Source: Oscillospiraceae bacterium (GTDB lineage Bacteria; Bacillota; Clostridia; UBA1212; UBA1255). From it: a DNA stretch of 35,994 nucleotides. The position numbers and the translations under genes were made by a program. Shown here piece after piece: positions 1 to 7,806 of the stretch; within the stretch, counting starts at the first letter, position 1, and every line of letters starts with the position of its first letter. The stretch spans positions 1 through 35,994 of the forward strand of contig SVJD01000021.1 in the NCBI GenBank assembly GCA_015069165.1, written 5' to 3'. Below the pieces are notes generated by a model, which saw nothing but the letters and a program-made list of their open reading frames with translations, was not told the DNA's origin and made no database searches.

Positions 1-65
1 AACATGTATAATGCAACTAAATTCCACTTTACAGCGTTTTTTTATTTCTGTCAAATACTAAAAAC

Positions 66-122
66 GGAATTTAGTCTTCAGTACGGAATTTAATTTTACA
101 AGTGGAATTTAATTTTTCACTC
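66..122. repeat. Three 19-bp-spaced direct repeats (GGAATTTA)
   Basis: The octamer GGAATTTA starts at 66, 85 and 104, an exact 19-bp period. The 11 bases between copies are variable but AT-rich. The third copy, extended to AAGTGGAATTTA (100-111), has a perfect 12-bp inverted partner at 18-29. No coding sequence explains the pattern. It could be an array of binding sites on one DNA face (19 bp is close to two helical turns) or low-complexity coincidence. Confidence 0.55.
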
Positions 123-141
123 AACTTCTTTTTCATTTTTC

Positions 142-337
142 GACAGAATGTTAATGTTCAAAGATACAATGTTTTGTCGTTTTTTCAAATTTCGACAGAA
201 TATTCAGGTTTTTCAAACTTATAAATAACACAAAATGGTTAGCGGAAAGGGATATTTTGTCTCGTTTTTGCTTTTTGAACAAAATATTATCAGACTGGGC
301 TGAGACATTTTGTCTTATTTTAGTATTCAGACAAAAT
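142..337. repeat. Cluster of GACA(A/G)AAT motifs in both orientations
   Basis: Exact copies of GACARAAT lie at 142-149 and 194-201 (GACAGAAT), 254-261 and 307-314 (reverse orientation), and 330-337. One-mismatch copies lie near 172-179 and 277-285. The copies at 142 and 330 share a longer GACARAATGTTAA. The last two form an 11-bp perfect inverted repeat, 305-315 with 329-339. The region has no credible gene. Operator clusters or a structured RNA are possible; the function is unknown. Confidence 0.5.
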
Positions 338-502
338 GTTAACTCGGTTCTGCAGAAACGAATTCCGTTCAAAAGATAAAACATGACGAAACTCTGGCGA
401 CAAAGGCTTTAGGGGAACTGTTTTAAAAAATAAAATTTCATATAGCAATTATTCCGCTGAATTGTTATAATATAAAGGGCGGACTTTCGCTCTAAATGCA
501 TG

Positions 503-531
503 TTGTAATAATAGAGACCGTGTGCTAAAAT
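503..531 (+). promoter_or_regulatory. Predicted vegetative promoter of the cysE operon
   Basis: TTGTAA (503-508), a 17-bp spacer and TAAAAT (526-531), with an extended -10 TGC just upstream. The predicted start near 538 leaves a leader of about 50 nt before cysE. No T-box signature is visible in this short leader, although cysteine genes in Firmicutes often have one. Confidence 0.6.
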
Positions 532-588
532 ACATAATTGCATATAATATTAGGTAAAGAAAAATAAACCAAAAAATACGGTGAAGAT

Positions 589-1245
589 ATGGGTATTATT
601 AAAGATGCAAAATCAATAGCAAAACGAGATCCTGCGGCAAGAAATGCAGTAGAAGTTTTCTTGCTCTATCCCGGATTGCATGCACTTATTTATCATAAAA
701 TTTCAGGCTTTTTTTATAGGCATAAATTGTTTTTTTTGGCACGATGGGTTTCGCAAATAGCAAGCCGCAGGACAGGGATTGAGATTCATCCCGGTGCGAA
801 AATCGGAGACGGATTATTTATTGACCACGGACACGGCGTTGTTATCGGTGAAACGGCAGTAATCGGTAATAATTGTACGATTTACCATCAAGTAACATTA
901 GGCGGTACCGGAAGAGAAAAACATTCCAAAAGACATCCTACGGTAGGGGATAATGTTTTAATAGGAGCAGGAGCTAAAGTTTTAGGCCCCGTAACAATAG
1001 GGAATAATGCAATGATAGGAGCCGGTTCCATCGTGCTTGATGATGTTCCGGAAAATTCAACTGTAACGGGAATGAAAGCCAGAGTTATTAAAATGGACGG
1101 CGAGAGAATTGATAATAAACCGGCAGTTGCACCGTCAATAGCACTTGAACATAACAAAGTTCCCGACCCGGTTGCACAAGAATTGGAAATGATAGAAAGA
1201 GAATTAGAAAAATTGCGCGAAAGCAACGAGAAAGACGAGGGTTAA
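589..1245 (+). CDS. cysE: Serine O-acetyltransferase
   Basis: CysE transfers an acetyl group from acetyl-CoA to L-serine, the first step of cysteine synthesis in the cytoplasm. The 218-residue protein has the short N-terminal helical domain (DPAARN near residue 14) and the left-handed beta-helix of hexapeptide repeats from about residue 63. The active-site segment HPGAKIGDGLFIDHGHG lies at 67-83 and includes the catalytic-type His80, followed by VIGETAVIGN and the QVTLGGTG loop. The length suits the short EpsC/Firmicute type. ATG at 589 has a weak GGTGA site upstream. cysS follows after two bases, and cysE-cysS order is a classic Firmicute arrangement. The C-terminal tail after residue 170 is charged and probably flexible; in this family it often mediates contact with CysK. 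Confidence 0.95.
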   Translation: MGIIKDAKSIAKRDPAARNAVEVFLLYPGLHALIYHKISGFFYRHKLFFLARWVSQIASRRTGIEIHPGAKIGDGLFIDHGHGVVIGETAVIGNNCTIYHQVTLGGTGREKHSKRHPTVGDNVLIGAGAKVLGPVTIGNNAMIGAGSIVLDDVPENSTVTGMKARVIKMDGERIDNKPAVAPSIALEHNKVPDPVAQELEMIERELEKLRESNEKDEG

Positions 1246-1247
1246 AA

Positions 1248-2660
1248 ATGAAAGTTTATAATACTATGTCGAGGAAAAAAGAAGAATTTAAACCGTTAAA
1301 CGAAGAATTTGTCACAATTTATTCATGCGGACCTACGGTTTACAATTACGCACATATAGGAAATATGAGAACATACGTTTTCATGGATATTTTAAGACGT
1401 GCGCTCAAGCTTAATGGTTACAATCTCAAGCACGTTATGAATATTACAGACGTTGGACACTTGACCTCCGACGGAGACGAGGGCGAAGACAAAATGGAAA
1501 AGGCTGCAAAATCCCAGAAAAAGACACCTTGGGAGATTGCAGAATACTTCACAGGCGTTTTCTTTGAGGATTTAAAAAGACTCAATATCGGAACACCGGA
1601 GCTTACACCAAAAGCAACAGACCACATCGACCAAATGATTGATTTCGTTAAAGAATTGTGCGATAAAGGTTACGGCTACGAAACAAGTGACGGAATATAC
1701 TTCGACATTTCAAAGTTCCCCCGTTACGGAAGACTCTCAAGAGCAAATCTTGAAGAACAGCTCGCAGGAGCCAGTGAACGCGTAGAGGTAAATAACGAAA
1801 AACGCCATCCCGCAGACTTTGCTATTTGGAAAAAAGCACCGAAAGAGCATATCATGCAATGGCCCAGCCCTTGGGGAATGGGATATCCCGGTTGGCATAT
1901 TGAGTGTTCAACAATGTCAAGAGAATATTTGGGAGATTGCTTTGATATTCATACAGGTGGTGTGGATCACATTCCGATTCACCACGAAAACGAAATTGCT
2001 CAATCAGAAGCACTCACAGGCAAAAAATCCGTTGATTATTGGATGCATAGCGAGTTCTTGCTTGTAGACAACGGTAAAATGTCAAAGAGTTTGGGAAATA
2101 CTTATACTGTTTCTGACCTGATTGAAAAAGGTTATTCACCGCTTGCATACAGATATTTCTGCTTGAACGGTAACTATAGAAATAAGCTTAATTTCACGTG
2201 GGAAGCACTCGATGCGGCGCAGGTTTCTTTAGATCGTTTGTATGCGGCAGTAGCAAAACACAAAGATGCACCGTCAGGAAATATTTCCGCAGAAACAATT
2301 CAAGAATGGAAAAATGATTTCATTGAAGCAGTTTCCGACGACTTGAATGTACCCTTGGGATTGGGAATCTTGTGGAAAGTATTGAAAAATACAGAAAAGA
2401 GCCGCGATATATATGAGTTCGCTTTGTTCGCAGACAGCGTTCTGGGACTTTCAATAGAAGAAAATGCCAATAAAGCAAATGAAAGCGAAAGTAACGAAGA
2501 AGCTGAGGTTTCACAAGAAATTCTCGATTTGGTTGCAAAGCGTACAGAGGCTAAAAAGGCAAAAGACTTCAAAACAGCCGACAGTATACGCGACCAACTC
2601 AAAGAAATGGGAATCACATTGATTGATACCAAGGAAGGCGTAAAGATTGTTAAAGAGTGA
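1248..2660 (+). CDS. cysS: Cysteinyl-tRNA synthetase
   Basis: Class I aminoacyl-tRNA synthetase that charges tRNA-Cys in the cytoplasm. The 470-residue length is normal. Visible signatures are YSCGPTVYNYAHIGN (first zinc Cys plus the HIGH-type motif), GWHIECS and the HIPIHHENEIAQSE zinc segment, and GKMSKSLGN (KMSKS loop) near residue 275. The C-terminal helical part (from about 400) ends in the usual small domain with AKKAKDFKTADSIRDQL. ATG at 1248 is preceded by GAGGG (1237-1241). It sits two bases after cysE, so the pair is surely cotranscribed. Its last 14 bases overlap the start of the sigma factor gene. Confidence 0.97.
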   Translation: MKVYNTMSRKKEEFKPLNEEFVTIYSCGPTVYNYAHIGNMRTYVFMDILRRALKLNGYNLKHVMNITDVGHLTSDGDEGEDKMEKAAKSQKKTPWEIAEYFTGVFFEDLKRLNIGTPELTPKATDHIDQMIDFVKELCDKGYGYETSDGIYFDISKFPRYGRLSRANLEEQLAGASERVEVNNEKRHPADFAIWKKAPKEHIMQWPSPWGMGYPGWHIECSTMSREYLGDCFDIHTGGVDHIPIHHENEIAQSEALTGKKSVDYWMHSEFLLVDNGKMSKSLGNTYTVSDLIEKGYSPLAYRYFCLNGNYRNKLNFTWEALDAAQVSLDRLYAAVAKHKDAPSGNISAETIQEWKNDFIEAVSDDLNVPLGLGILWKVLKNTEKSRDIYEFALFADSVLGLSIEENANKANESESNEEAEVSQEILDLVAKRTEAKKAKDFKTADSIRDQLKEMGITLIDTKEGVKIVKE

Positions 2661-3204
2661 TGAAGATTGCATTTCGCTCGCCCAACAAGGCGACGAATCC
2701 GCTTGCGAATACATTTTAAATAAGTACAAGCCAATGGTGCGTTCAGTATCAAGAACATATTTCTTGTTAGGCGGCGACAGCGATGACATTGTGCAAGAAG
2801 GCATGATTGGTTTGTACAGAGCAATATGCAGTTTTCGTAAGGCGGAAAGTGCAGCGTTTTCTACGTACGCGAATATTTGTGTCAGACGGCAAATTTGTTC
2901 TGCTATAAAATCGGCGGCGAGAAAGAAACATCAACCGCTCAATGACTATATTTCCCTTGATTACCACGAAAACGGCGCGCCTGTTTTGCCCGATCCCGAA
3001 AGTATAATCGAAAGCAAAGAACAGAGCGAAAATTTATACAGAGCAATCGAGGAAAAATTAAGCAAATTTGAAAGAGAAGTACTTAAAGAGTATTTAAAAG
3101 GCGGCACTTATGAGGAAATCGGAGCGATTTTTGGCAAAGAAGTGAAGTCGATAGATAATGCGATTCAGAGAATCAGAAAAAAATTAAAGGGGGCAAATAC
3201 ATGA
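2647..3204 (+). CDS. sigH: RNA polymerase sigma-H (SigH/Spo0H-type) factor
   Basis: Sigma-70 family factor, 185 residues, resembling SigH, which directs stationary-phase and early sporulation genes. Region 2 is clear: NKYKPMVRSVSRTYFLLGGD, then DDIVQEGMIGLYRAI (polymerase core contact), FSTYANICVRRQI and KSAARKKHQPLNDYISL, typical of SigH. Region 4 is the C-terminal helix-turn-helix, YEEIGAIFGKEVKSIDNAIQRIRKKL. The start is TTG at 2647, inside the cysS 3' end, chosen because AAGGAAGG (2631-2638) lies 8 bp upstream and no in-frame ATG precedes region 2. The stop overlaps the thyA start. In Bacillus and many clostridia cysE-cysS is followed by mrnC, rlmB and yacP before sigH; those are missing here, but the linkage supports the SigH call. 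Confidence 0.88.
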   Translation: MLKSDEDCISLAQQGDESACEYILNKYKPMVRSVSRTYFLLGGDSDDIVQEGMIGLYRAICSFRKAESAAFSTYANICVRRQICSAIKSAARKKHQPLNDYISLDYHENGAPVLPDPESIIESKEQSENLYRAIEEKLSKFEREVLKEYLKGGTYEEIGAIFGKEVKSIDNAIQRIRKKLKGANT

Positions 3205-4031
3205 GTTCTGCAGATACGGCATTTATAAACACATGTAAAGACATACTTGAAAACGGTTCTTGGGTAAAAGACGAGAATGTAAGACCTAAATGGGAAGACG
3301 GCACACCGGCTTACACAAAGAAAAAATTCGGAGTTGTAAACAGATATGACTTAGAAAAGGAATTCCCTTTAATTACCATCAGACCCATAAAACTTTCTGT
3401 GGCAGTAGATGAAATTTTGTGGATATGGCAGAAAAAATCCAACAATATAAAAGACCTTAACAGCCATATTTGGGACTTGTGGGCAGACGAAAACGGCTCT
3501 ATAGGTAAAGCTTACGGCTACCAGTTAGGTGTTAAGCACCAATATAAAGAAGGTATGTTCGACCAAGTTGACAGAGTTCTTTATGATTTGAAAAATAACC
3601 GTGCCAGCAGAAGAATTATGACAAACCTTTATACATTTGCAGACCTTCACGAAATGGCGCTTTATCCTTGTGCGTACAGCATGACTTTTAACGTGACGGA
3701 CGGCAGACTCTGCGCTATTTTGAATCAGCGCTCACAAGATATGCTTGCAGCAAACGCATTTAATGTTGCCCAGTACGCGGCTTTGGTATATATGTTCGCA
3801 CAAGTTTCCGGACTGGTTCCCGGCGAACTTGTACACGTTATAGCAGATGCACATATTTATGACAGACATATTCCGATTGTGGAAGAACTTATAAAACGTG
3901 AAGTTTATCCTGCACCGAAAGTTGAACTCGACAAGAGTATAACGAACTTCTATGATTTTACAGCCGACAGTTTCAAAGTTGAAAATTATCAACACGGCGA
4001 AAAAATAGGTAAAATCGAAATGGCTATATGA
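3201..4031 (+). CDS. thyA: Thymidylate synthase ThyA
   Basis: Converts dUMP plus 5,10-methylene-THF to dTMP plus dihydrofolate. The 276 residues fit the ThyA family. The catalytic Cys is C157 in MALYPCAYS, which takes the place of the more usual PPCH sequence. The dUMP-binding arginines are in NRASRR (134-138 region) and QRSQD (176-180). Asn188 in NAFNVAQY and DAHIYDRH (217-223) complete the active site. The ATG overlaps the sigH stop (ATGA), so translation is probably coupled. DHFR follows 24 bp downstream and recycles the dihydrofolate this enzyme makes. Many clostridia use flavin-dependent ThyX instead; the ThyA-DHFR pair implies the classical route here. Confidence 0.96.
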   Translation: MSSADTAFINTCKDILENGSWVKDENVRPKWEDGTPAYTKKKFGVVNRYDLEKEFPLITIRPIKLSVAVDEILWIWQKKSNNIKDLNSHIWDLWADENGSIGKAYGYQLGVKHQYKEGMFDQVDRVLYDLKNNRASRRIMTNLYTFADLHEMALYPCAYSMTFNVTDGRLCAILNQRSQDMLAANAFNVAQYAALVYMFAQVSGLVPGELVHVIADAHIYDRHIPIVEELIKREVYPAPKVELDKSITNFYDFTADSFKVENYQHGEKIGKIEMAI

Positions 4032-4055
4032 GTACATAATACGGAGGAATCGGAA

Positions 4056-4586
4056 ATGAATGTAATAGTTGCGGTAGATTCAGAGTGGGGAATAGGAAAT
4101 AAAGGCGATTTGCTCGCAAGAGTAAAGGAAGACTTACAACAATTTGCACGTTTAACTACCGGTAAAACAGTGGTTTTAGGTTCAAATACATTGGCAACAT
4201 TTCCCGGCGGACGCGTGTTGAAAGACAGACGAAATATCGTGCTCAACCCCGATCCTGCGTATGCTCCCGAGGGTGCAGTTGTGGTACATTCTCTCGATGA
4301 ACTTTTTGAAAAATTAAAAGAGCTTGAAGCACAAGGTGTTCCGTCAGAAGATGTGTTTATAATAGGCGGCGCAAGCGTATATAAACAAATGCTTCCGTAT
4401 TGTGACAGAGCCTATATTACAAAATTCCAAAAGTCTTTTGAAAAAGACGTATATTTCCCGAATCTCGACGAAATGCAGGAGTGGAGCATAGTTTCCGAAA
4501 GTGAAGCAATAACTGCAAATTACAGAGGAGCGGCAGGCACAAGCGGAGAAATTACTTTTACTTTTGTTGAGTACAGTAAAAAATAA
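4056..4586 (+). CDS. folA: Dihydrofolate reductase
   Basis: NADPH-dependent reduction of dihydrofolate to tetrahydrofolate, 176 residues. The N-terminus VIVAVDSEWGIGNKGDLLARVKEDLQQF is the substrate-binding segment with the Met20-type loop, and Asp in VKEDLQQF takes the position of the active-site acid. The NADPH-binding segment VVLGSNTLATFPGGRVLKDRRNIVL replaces the more usual MGRKT sequence; FIIGGASVYKQMLPYCDRAYIT is the conserved GG-containing cofactor segment. ATG at 4056 has GGAGGA (4043-4048) 7 bp upstream. It is the last gene of the cysE operon; a terminator follows. Assignment is secure although the LGSNT segment is diverged. Confidence 0.94.
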   Translation: MNVIVAVDSEWGIGNKGDLLARVKEDLQQFARLTTGKTVVLGSNTLATFPGGRVLKDRRNIVLNPDPAYAPEGAVVVHSLDELFEKLKELEAQGVPSEDVFIIGGASVYKQMLPYCDRAYITKFQKSFEKDVYFPNLDEMQEWSIVSESEAITANYRGAAGTSGEITFTFVEYSKK

Positions 4587-4618
4587 ATAAAATAAGACAT
4601 AAAAAAGTCATTTTATTG

Positions 4619-4655
4619 AGGTACACTTATGAGTATAATATGTGTACCTTTTTTT
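4619..4655 (+). terminator. Rho-independent terminator after folA
   Basis: AGGTACAC (4619-4626) pairs perfectly with GTGTACCT (4642-4649), followed by seven T residues (4649-4655). It closes the cysE-folA operon. A TATAAT box (4634-4639) sits in the loop and could be the -10 element of the next gene, though no good -35 is present at the right distance. The hairpin shows that an in-frame ATG at 4629 is not the start of the next gene. Confidence 0.8.
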
Positions 4656-4676
4656 ATAGTGACAGGAGAATGTGTT

Positions 4677-6515
4677 ATGAAAAATTTGAAACATAATAGT
4701 ATATTAAAAATATCAGCTCTTTTACTTGCGCTTTTTTTGTTTGCAGGTTGCAGTAACACGGTGAAAAATGTAAATGAAGGAGCCGCGACAGGTGCTGATA
4801 AAGGCGGCAGCGGCGGCAGTAATTATTGGAAAGATAGCACGACTGTAACTCAGGAACAGGACGAAATTAACCAAGAAGAAAATACGCAAAAAGAAAATTC
4901 GGAAATTGCAGATATAAAAGTTTCGTATAGTGATTTTGATAATGAAACAAGTGCTGATTCGGCACAATGTAAAATAGTATTTAAAGAAGATAAAGCTGAG
5001 ATTGATGGTAACGGGGCCGAGCTTTTACAAGATGATTGCACCATAGTAAAAATAACAGCATCAGGCAAATATGTGATAAGCGGAGAAACGGATAACGGTC
5101 AGATTTATGTGGAAGCAGGAGAAAATCAAGTCCATTTAATATTAAACGGAGTTAGTATTCATTGTGAAAAAAGCGCACCTATATACTTGAATAACGGTAA
5201 AAAAACAGTAATTACACTTGTTGACAATACTGTAAATAAATTGACAGATAGCAGCACTTACGAATATTCCGTAAAAGAAACAGACGAAACTACAGGCGAA
5301 ACGAAATACGAGCCCAATGCGGCACTTTTCAGTAAAAAGGCACTTACAATAAACGGAAACGGCTCTTTGGAAGTTGTGTCAAAAAATAACAACGGCATCG
5401 GCTGTAAAGACGAACTTAAAATAATGAGCGGAAAAATAAAAGTCCAAGCGGTAAATAATGCCATAAGAGGAAATGACTTCGTTGTTATTAAAGACGGAGA
5501 AATTACTGCCACATCAGAAAAAGGCGACGGCATTAAGTCTACAAAAGAAAACAACAACGAAAAAGGCTTTGTGCATATTGCAGGCGGCACGGTGAATGTG
5601 GATGCTTACGAAGATGCTTTGCAAGCGGTGAAATTGCTTTCTGTTAAAGGCGGCAAAGTTACTTTGGCGGCAGATGATGACGGTATGCACTGTGATAATA
5701 CGCTTGAAATAGTCGGCGGCGAAGTTGACATTACAAAAAGTTATGAGGGAATTGAAGCCGCTGTTATAAACATAACAGGCGGCAAGACTTATGTAAAAGC
5801 AAGTGATGACGGCTTAAACGCAACAGTAGGCAGCACTTCCGGTTCGGAGAGTGAAAATGGCAGGTTTGGCGGCGGAATGTTCGGCGGAGGAGGCGGTTTC
5901 GGCGGCGGTGGCAGTATGCAATATCAATCCTCTTGCCAAGTTAATATTTCCGGCGGGTATATATATGTTGATGCGCAAGGCGACGGGCTTGATTCCAATG
6001 GAGATTTAACAGTAAGCGGCGGCACTGTTATAGTAAACGGCCCTACAAACGGTGGTAACGGTGCGTTAGATGCCAATGGCACAATTTTGGCAAACGGCGG
6101 TTTTTTGGTAGCAGTAGGAAACAGCGGTATGGCTGAAAAACCTGCAGGTACTTCTAAACAAAATGTTATTGTTGTGACACTTTCTTCAATGCAACAGGCA
6201 GGCTCGGTTATAAGGATTCAAGAAGATTCCGGCGCGGATTTGCTGAATTTTGCAGGGGCAAAGACGTATAATTCAATAGTGTTCAGCTCGCCTGACATTA
6301 AAAACGGCTCGGAATACACGATGTATACCGGCGGCGAATATTCCGGCGGAGAGGAAAGCGACGGACTTATGGCAAACGGCACATTCAGCGGCGGTACTTC
6401 TGCGGGAAGTGTTACGGTTTCGCAAATTATTTCCAACATCGGAAATGGCGGCGGAGGCTTCGGCGGCGGTTTCGGCGGCGGTCAGAGACCTGATAAGCGC
6501 CCTGATTTTTGGTAA
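4677..6515 (+). CDS. Carbohydrate-binding beta-helix lipoprotein (Cthe_2159/DUF4353-like)
   Basis: Predicted surface lipoprotein of 612 residues. The start is ATG 4677 because AGGAGA (4663-4668) is 8 bp upstream and the signal peptide MKNLKHNSILKISALLLALFLF with lipobox FAGC begins there; an earlier in-frame ATG lies in the terminator. A charged, low-complexity linker (to about residue 85) leads to a long run of beta-strand repeats of the form ISGG-x-VNVxAxxDGL, expected for a right-handed parallel beta-helix. This resembles the Cthe_2159 family, known to bind acidic plant polysaccharide. Two Gly-rich insertions, one mid-protein (nt 5865-5915) and one near the C-terminus (nt 6445-6485), look flexible. 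Such proteins often lie near CotH or polyphosphate polymerases, but none is seen here. The ligand is unknown. Confidence 0.78.
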   Translation: MKNLKHNSILKISALLLALFLFAGCSNTVKNVNEGAATGADKGGSGGSNYWKDSTTVTQEQDEINQEENTQKENSEIADIKVSYSDFDNETSADSAQCKIVFKEDKAEIDGNGAELLQDDCTIVKITASGKYVISGETDNGQIYVEAGENQVHLILNGVSIHCEKSAPIYLNNGKKTVITLVDNTVNKLTDSSTYEYSVKETDETTGETKYEPNAALFSKKALTINGNGSLEVVSKNNNGIGCKDELKIMSGKIKVQAVNNAIRGNDFVVIKDGEITATSEKGDGIKSTKENNNEKGFVHIAGGTVNVDAYEDALQAVKLLSVKGGKVTLAADDDGMHCDNTLEIVGGEVDITKSYEGIEAAVINITGGKTYVKASDDGLNATVGSTSGSESENGRFGGGMFGGGGGFGGGGSMQYQSSCQVNISGGYIYVDAQGDGLDSNGDLTVSGGTVIVNGPTNGGNGALDANGTILANGGFLVAVGNSGMAEKPAGTSKQNVIVVTLSSMQQAGSVIRIQEDSGADLLNFAGAKTYNSIVFSSPDIKNGSEYTMYTGGEYSGGEESDGLMANGTFSGGTSAGSVTVSQIISNIGNGGGGFGGGFGGGQRPDKRPDFW

Positions 6516-6550
6516 TTTAGACGTAAAATGTTAATAAAAAGTGAACAAGG

Positions 6551-6579
6551 TTTACAAAAATAGTAAAAAATGATATTAT
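6551..6579 (+). promoter_or_regulatory. Predicted promoter of the M23 peptidase gene
   Basis: TTTACA (6551-6556), 17-bp spacer, TATTAT (6574-6579) with TGA giving an extended -10. The predicted start near 6586 gives a leader of roughly 60 nt. It makes the peptidase gene independent of the upstream lipoprotein gene. Confidence 0.65.
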
Positions 6580-6648
6580 TGTGTCGTTTGTGGGCTTAAA
6601 GTCTGAGAAAATAGAAATAAGTTTAGTATAACGAAAGGTAAAATTTTC

Positions 6649-7578
6649 ATGCAAGAGCACAGCAATAAAGGACAAAAGATAAAATCATTTATTAAAACTT
6701 TGATGAAAGCTGCAGTCGAAGAAGTCAAATCTATTTCGGCAGGAGTATTTGTTATGGTTTTGTCATGTGCTGTAATTTCTGTGTTGGGACTTGGCGTTAT
6801 TTCGTTAAAAGTTTCGAATGATAAGCTCCAACGAGATAATAAAAATCTCTCGGACAAGCACAGTCAGGAAGTTTCAAAATACGAAGAATCATTAGAAATT
6901 ATTCAACAAGAAATAGAGAGCAAGGATGAAATCATCCAAAATCAACAAGAAACAATAAAAAACAACGAAACAGAAAAGAATCAGCTTGCTGATACACTTA
7001 AAGAGCAAATCGAGAATTTGGATTTGACAAAATCTGCCACATCACGTTCTGACAGTGAAGTAAACAGCATAAAAAACAGCATCGCAGAAACAGAGCTTTT
7101 GATAAGAGATTATTTCGGATATTCAGAAAAAGGCAACGAATTAGTTAATCTTTTACATAATAAAGCAGATGCTTTCCAAGACACAATTGACAGATATCCT
7201 GACTTTTATCCAACAGAAGGATTTATAGGCTCGCCCTTTGGTTATCGCAAAGATCCGATTGACGGCACAACTCGTTTCCATTCAGGCGTGGATATCGGTA
7301 AAAGAACAGGTACTCCGATTTTTGCGTCGGGAAAGGGCATGGTAACTTTTGTTGGCTTTGAAGATGGTTACGGACTTTACATAATTGTCAATCACGGCAA
7401 CGGATATGAAACAAAATATGCACACATAAATGAATCTTTCGTTCAAGTAGGCGACATTGTTGAAAAAGGACAGCATATCGCATCTATGGGAATGACAGGC
7501 AGAGCCACAGGCCCGCATCTTCATTTTGAAGTTATCTTAAACGACGAAGTTCAAAATCCTGCAAATTATATTTTATAA
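6649..7578 (+). CDS. Membrane-anchored M23 (lysostaphin-type) metallopeptidase
   Basis: Predicted peptidoglycan endopeptidase of 309 residues. A single membrane segment (about 30-53) places the rest outside the cell. Residues 55-125 are a heptad-rich coiled coil, followed by a spacer. The C-terminal M23 domain starts near 192 (GFIGSPFGYRKDP). The zinc ligands are visible: His211 and Asp215 in RFHSGVDIG, and His292 in HLHFE; His259 (YAHI) and His290 are the catalytic-type histidines. All key residues are present, so it should be active rather than an EnvC-like activator. The layout (TM, coiled coil, M23) resembles cell-division and sporulation M23 proteins. The start is ATG 6649 with GAAAGG about 10 bp upstream. 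A strong terminator follows, so it is monocistronic. Confidence 0.9.
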   Translation: MQEHSNKGQKIKSFIKTLMKAAVEEVKSISAGVFVMVLSCAVISVLGLGVISLKVSNDKLQRDNKNLSDKHSQEVSKYEESLEIIQQEIESKDEIIQNQQETIKNNETEKNQLADTLKEQIENLDLTKSATSRSDSEVNSIKNSIAETELLIRDYFGYSEKGNELVNLLHNKADAFQDTIDRYPDFYPTEGFIGSPFGYRKDPIDGTTRFHSGVDIGKRTGTPIFASGKGMVTFVGFEDGYGLYIIVNHGNGYETKYAHINESFVQVGDIVEKGQHIASMGMTGRATGPHLHFEVILNDEVQNPANYIL

Positions 7579-7606
7579 AAAATAAAAAACAAAAGTATTT
7601 CACCGA

Positions 7607-7640
7607 CGGCGAGAAGTAATATTCTCGCCGCTGTTTTTTT
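7607..7640 (+). terminator. Rho-independent terminator after the M23 gene
   Basis: CGGCGAGAA (7607-7615) and TTCTCGCCG (7622-7630) form a perfect 9-bp GC-rich stem with a 6-nt loop, followed by a T tract at 7634-7640. Confidence 0.9.
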
Positions 7641-7729
7641 AGGTGATATAGATAAATTATGTTTAAAACGATTGTAAGAAATTTTATTTAATTTTTTCTG
7701 CGCAGTGTTGGCTCGCCATTTTCTGAAAT

Positions 7730-7800
7730 ACAAAAACAAACTCACAGCAAGCTATCCTTTCGTAAATTTGCTTATAAGGATTTATATGCTCGCTGTGAGT
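7730..7800 (-). terminator. Long hairpin terminator of the radical SAM gene
   Basis: Read on the minus strand, ACTCACAGC at 7740-7748 pairs with GCTGTGAGT at 7792-7800, and an inner stem pairs 7754-7759 with 7776-7781. The strand continues into a T-rich tract (7730-7739). Together with the opposite-facing terminator at 7607-7640 it separates the convergent genes. The stretch 7641-7729 holds nothing else I can support. Confidence 0.75.
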
Positions 7801-7806
7801 GAAATA

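Noticed and set aside
151-384. Minus-strand frame of 77 codons upstream of cysE
   Set aside because: Low-complexity, overlaps the repeat cluster, no ribosome binding site and no recognisable motif.
380-588. T-box leader for cysE/cysS
   Set aside because: The T-box core motif and paired terminator/antiterminator are not seen, and the predicted leader is only about 50 nt.
4629-4676. Upstream in-frame ATG for the beta-helix lipoprotein
   Set aside because: It lies inside the folA terminator; the signal peptide and AGGAGA site fit ATG 4677.
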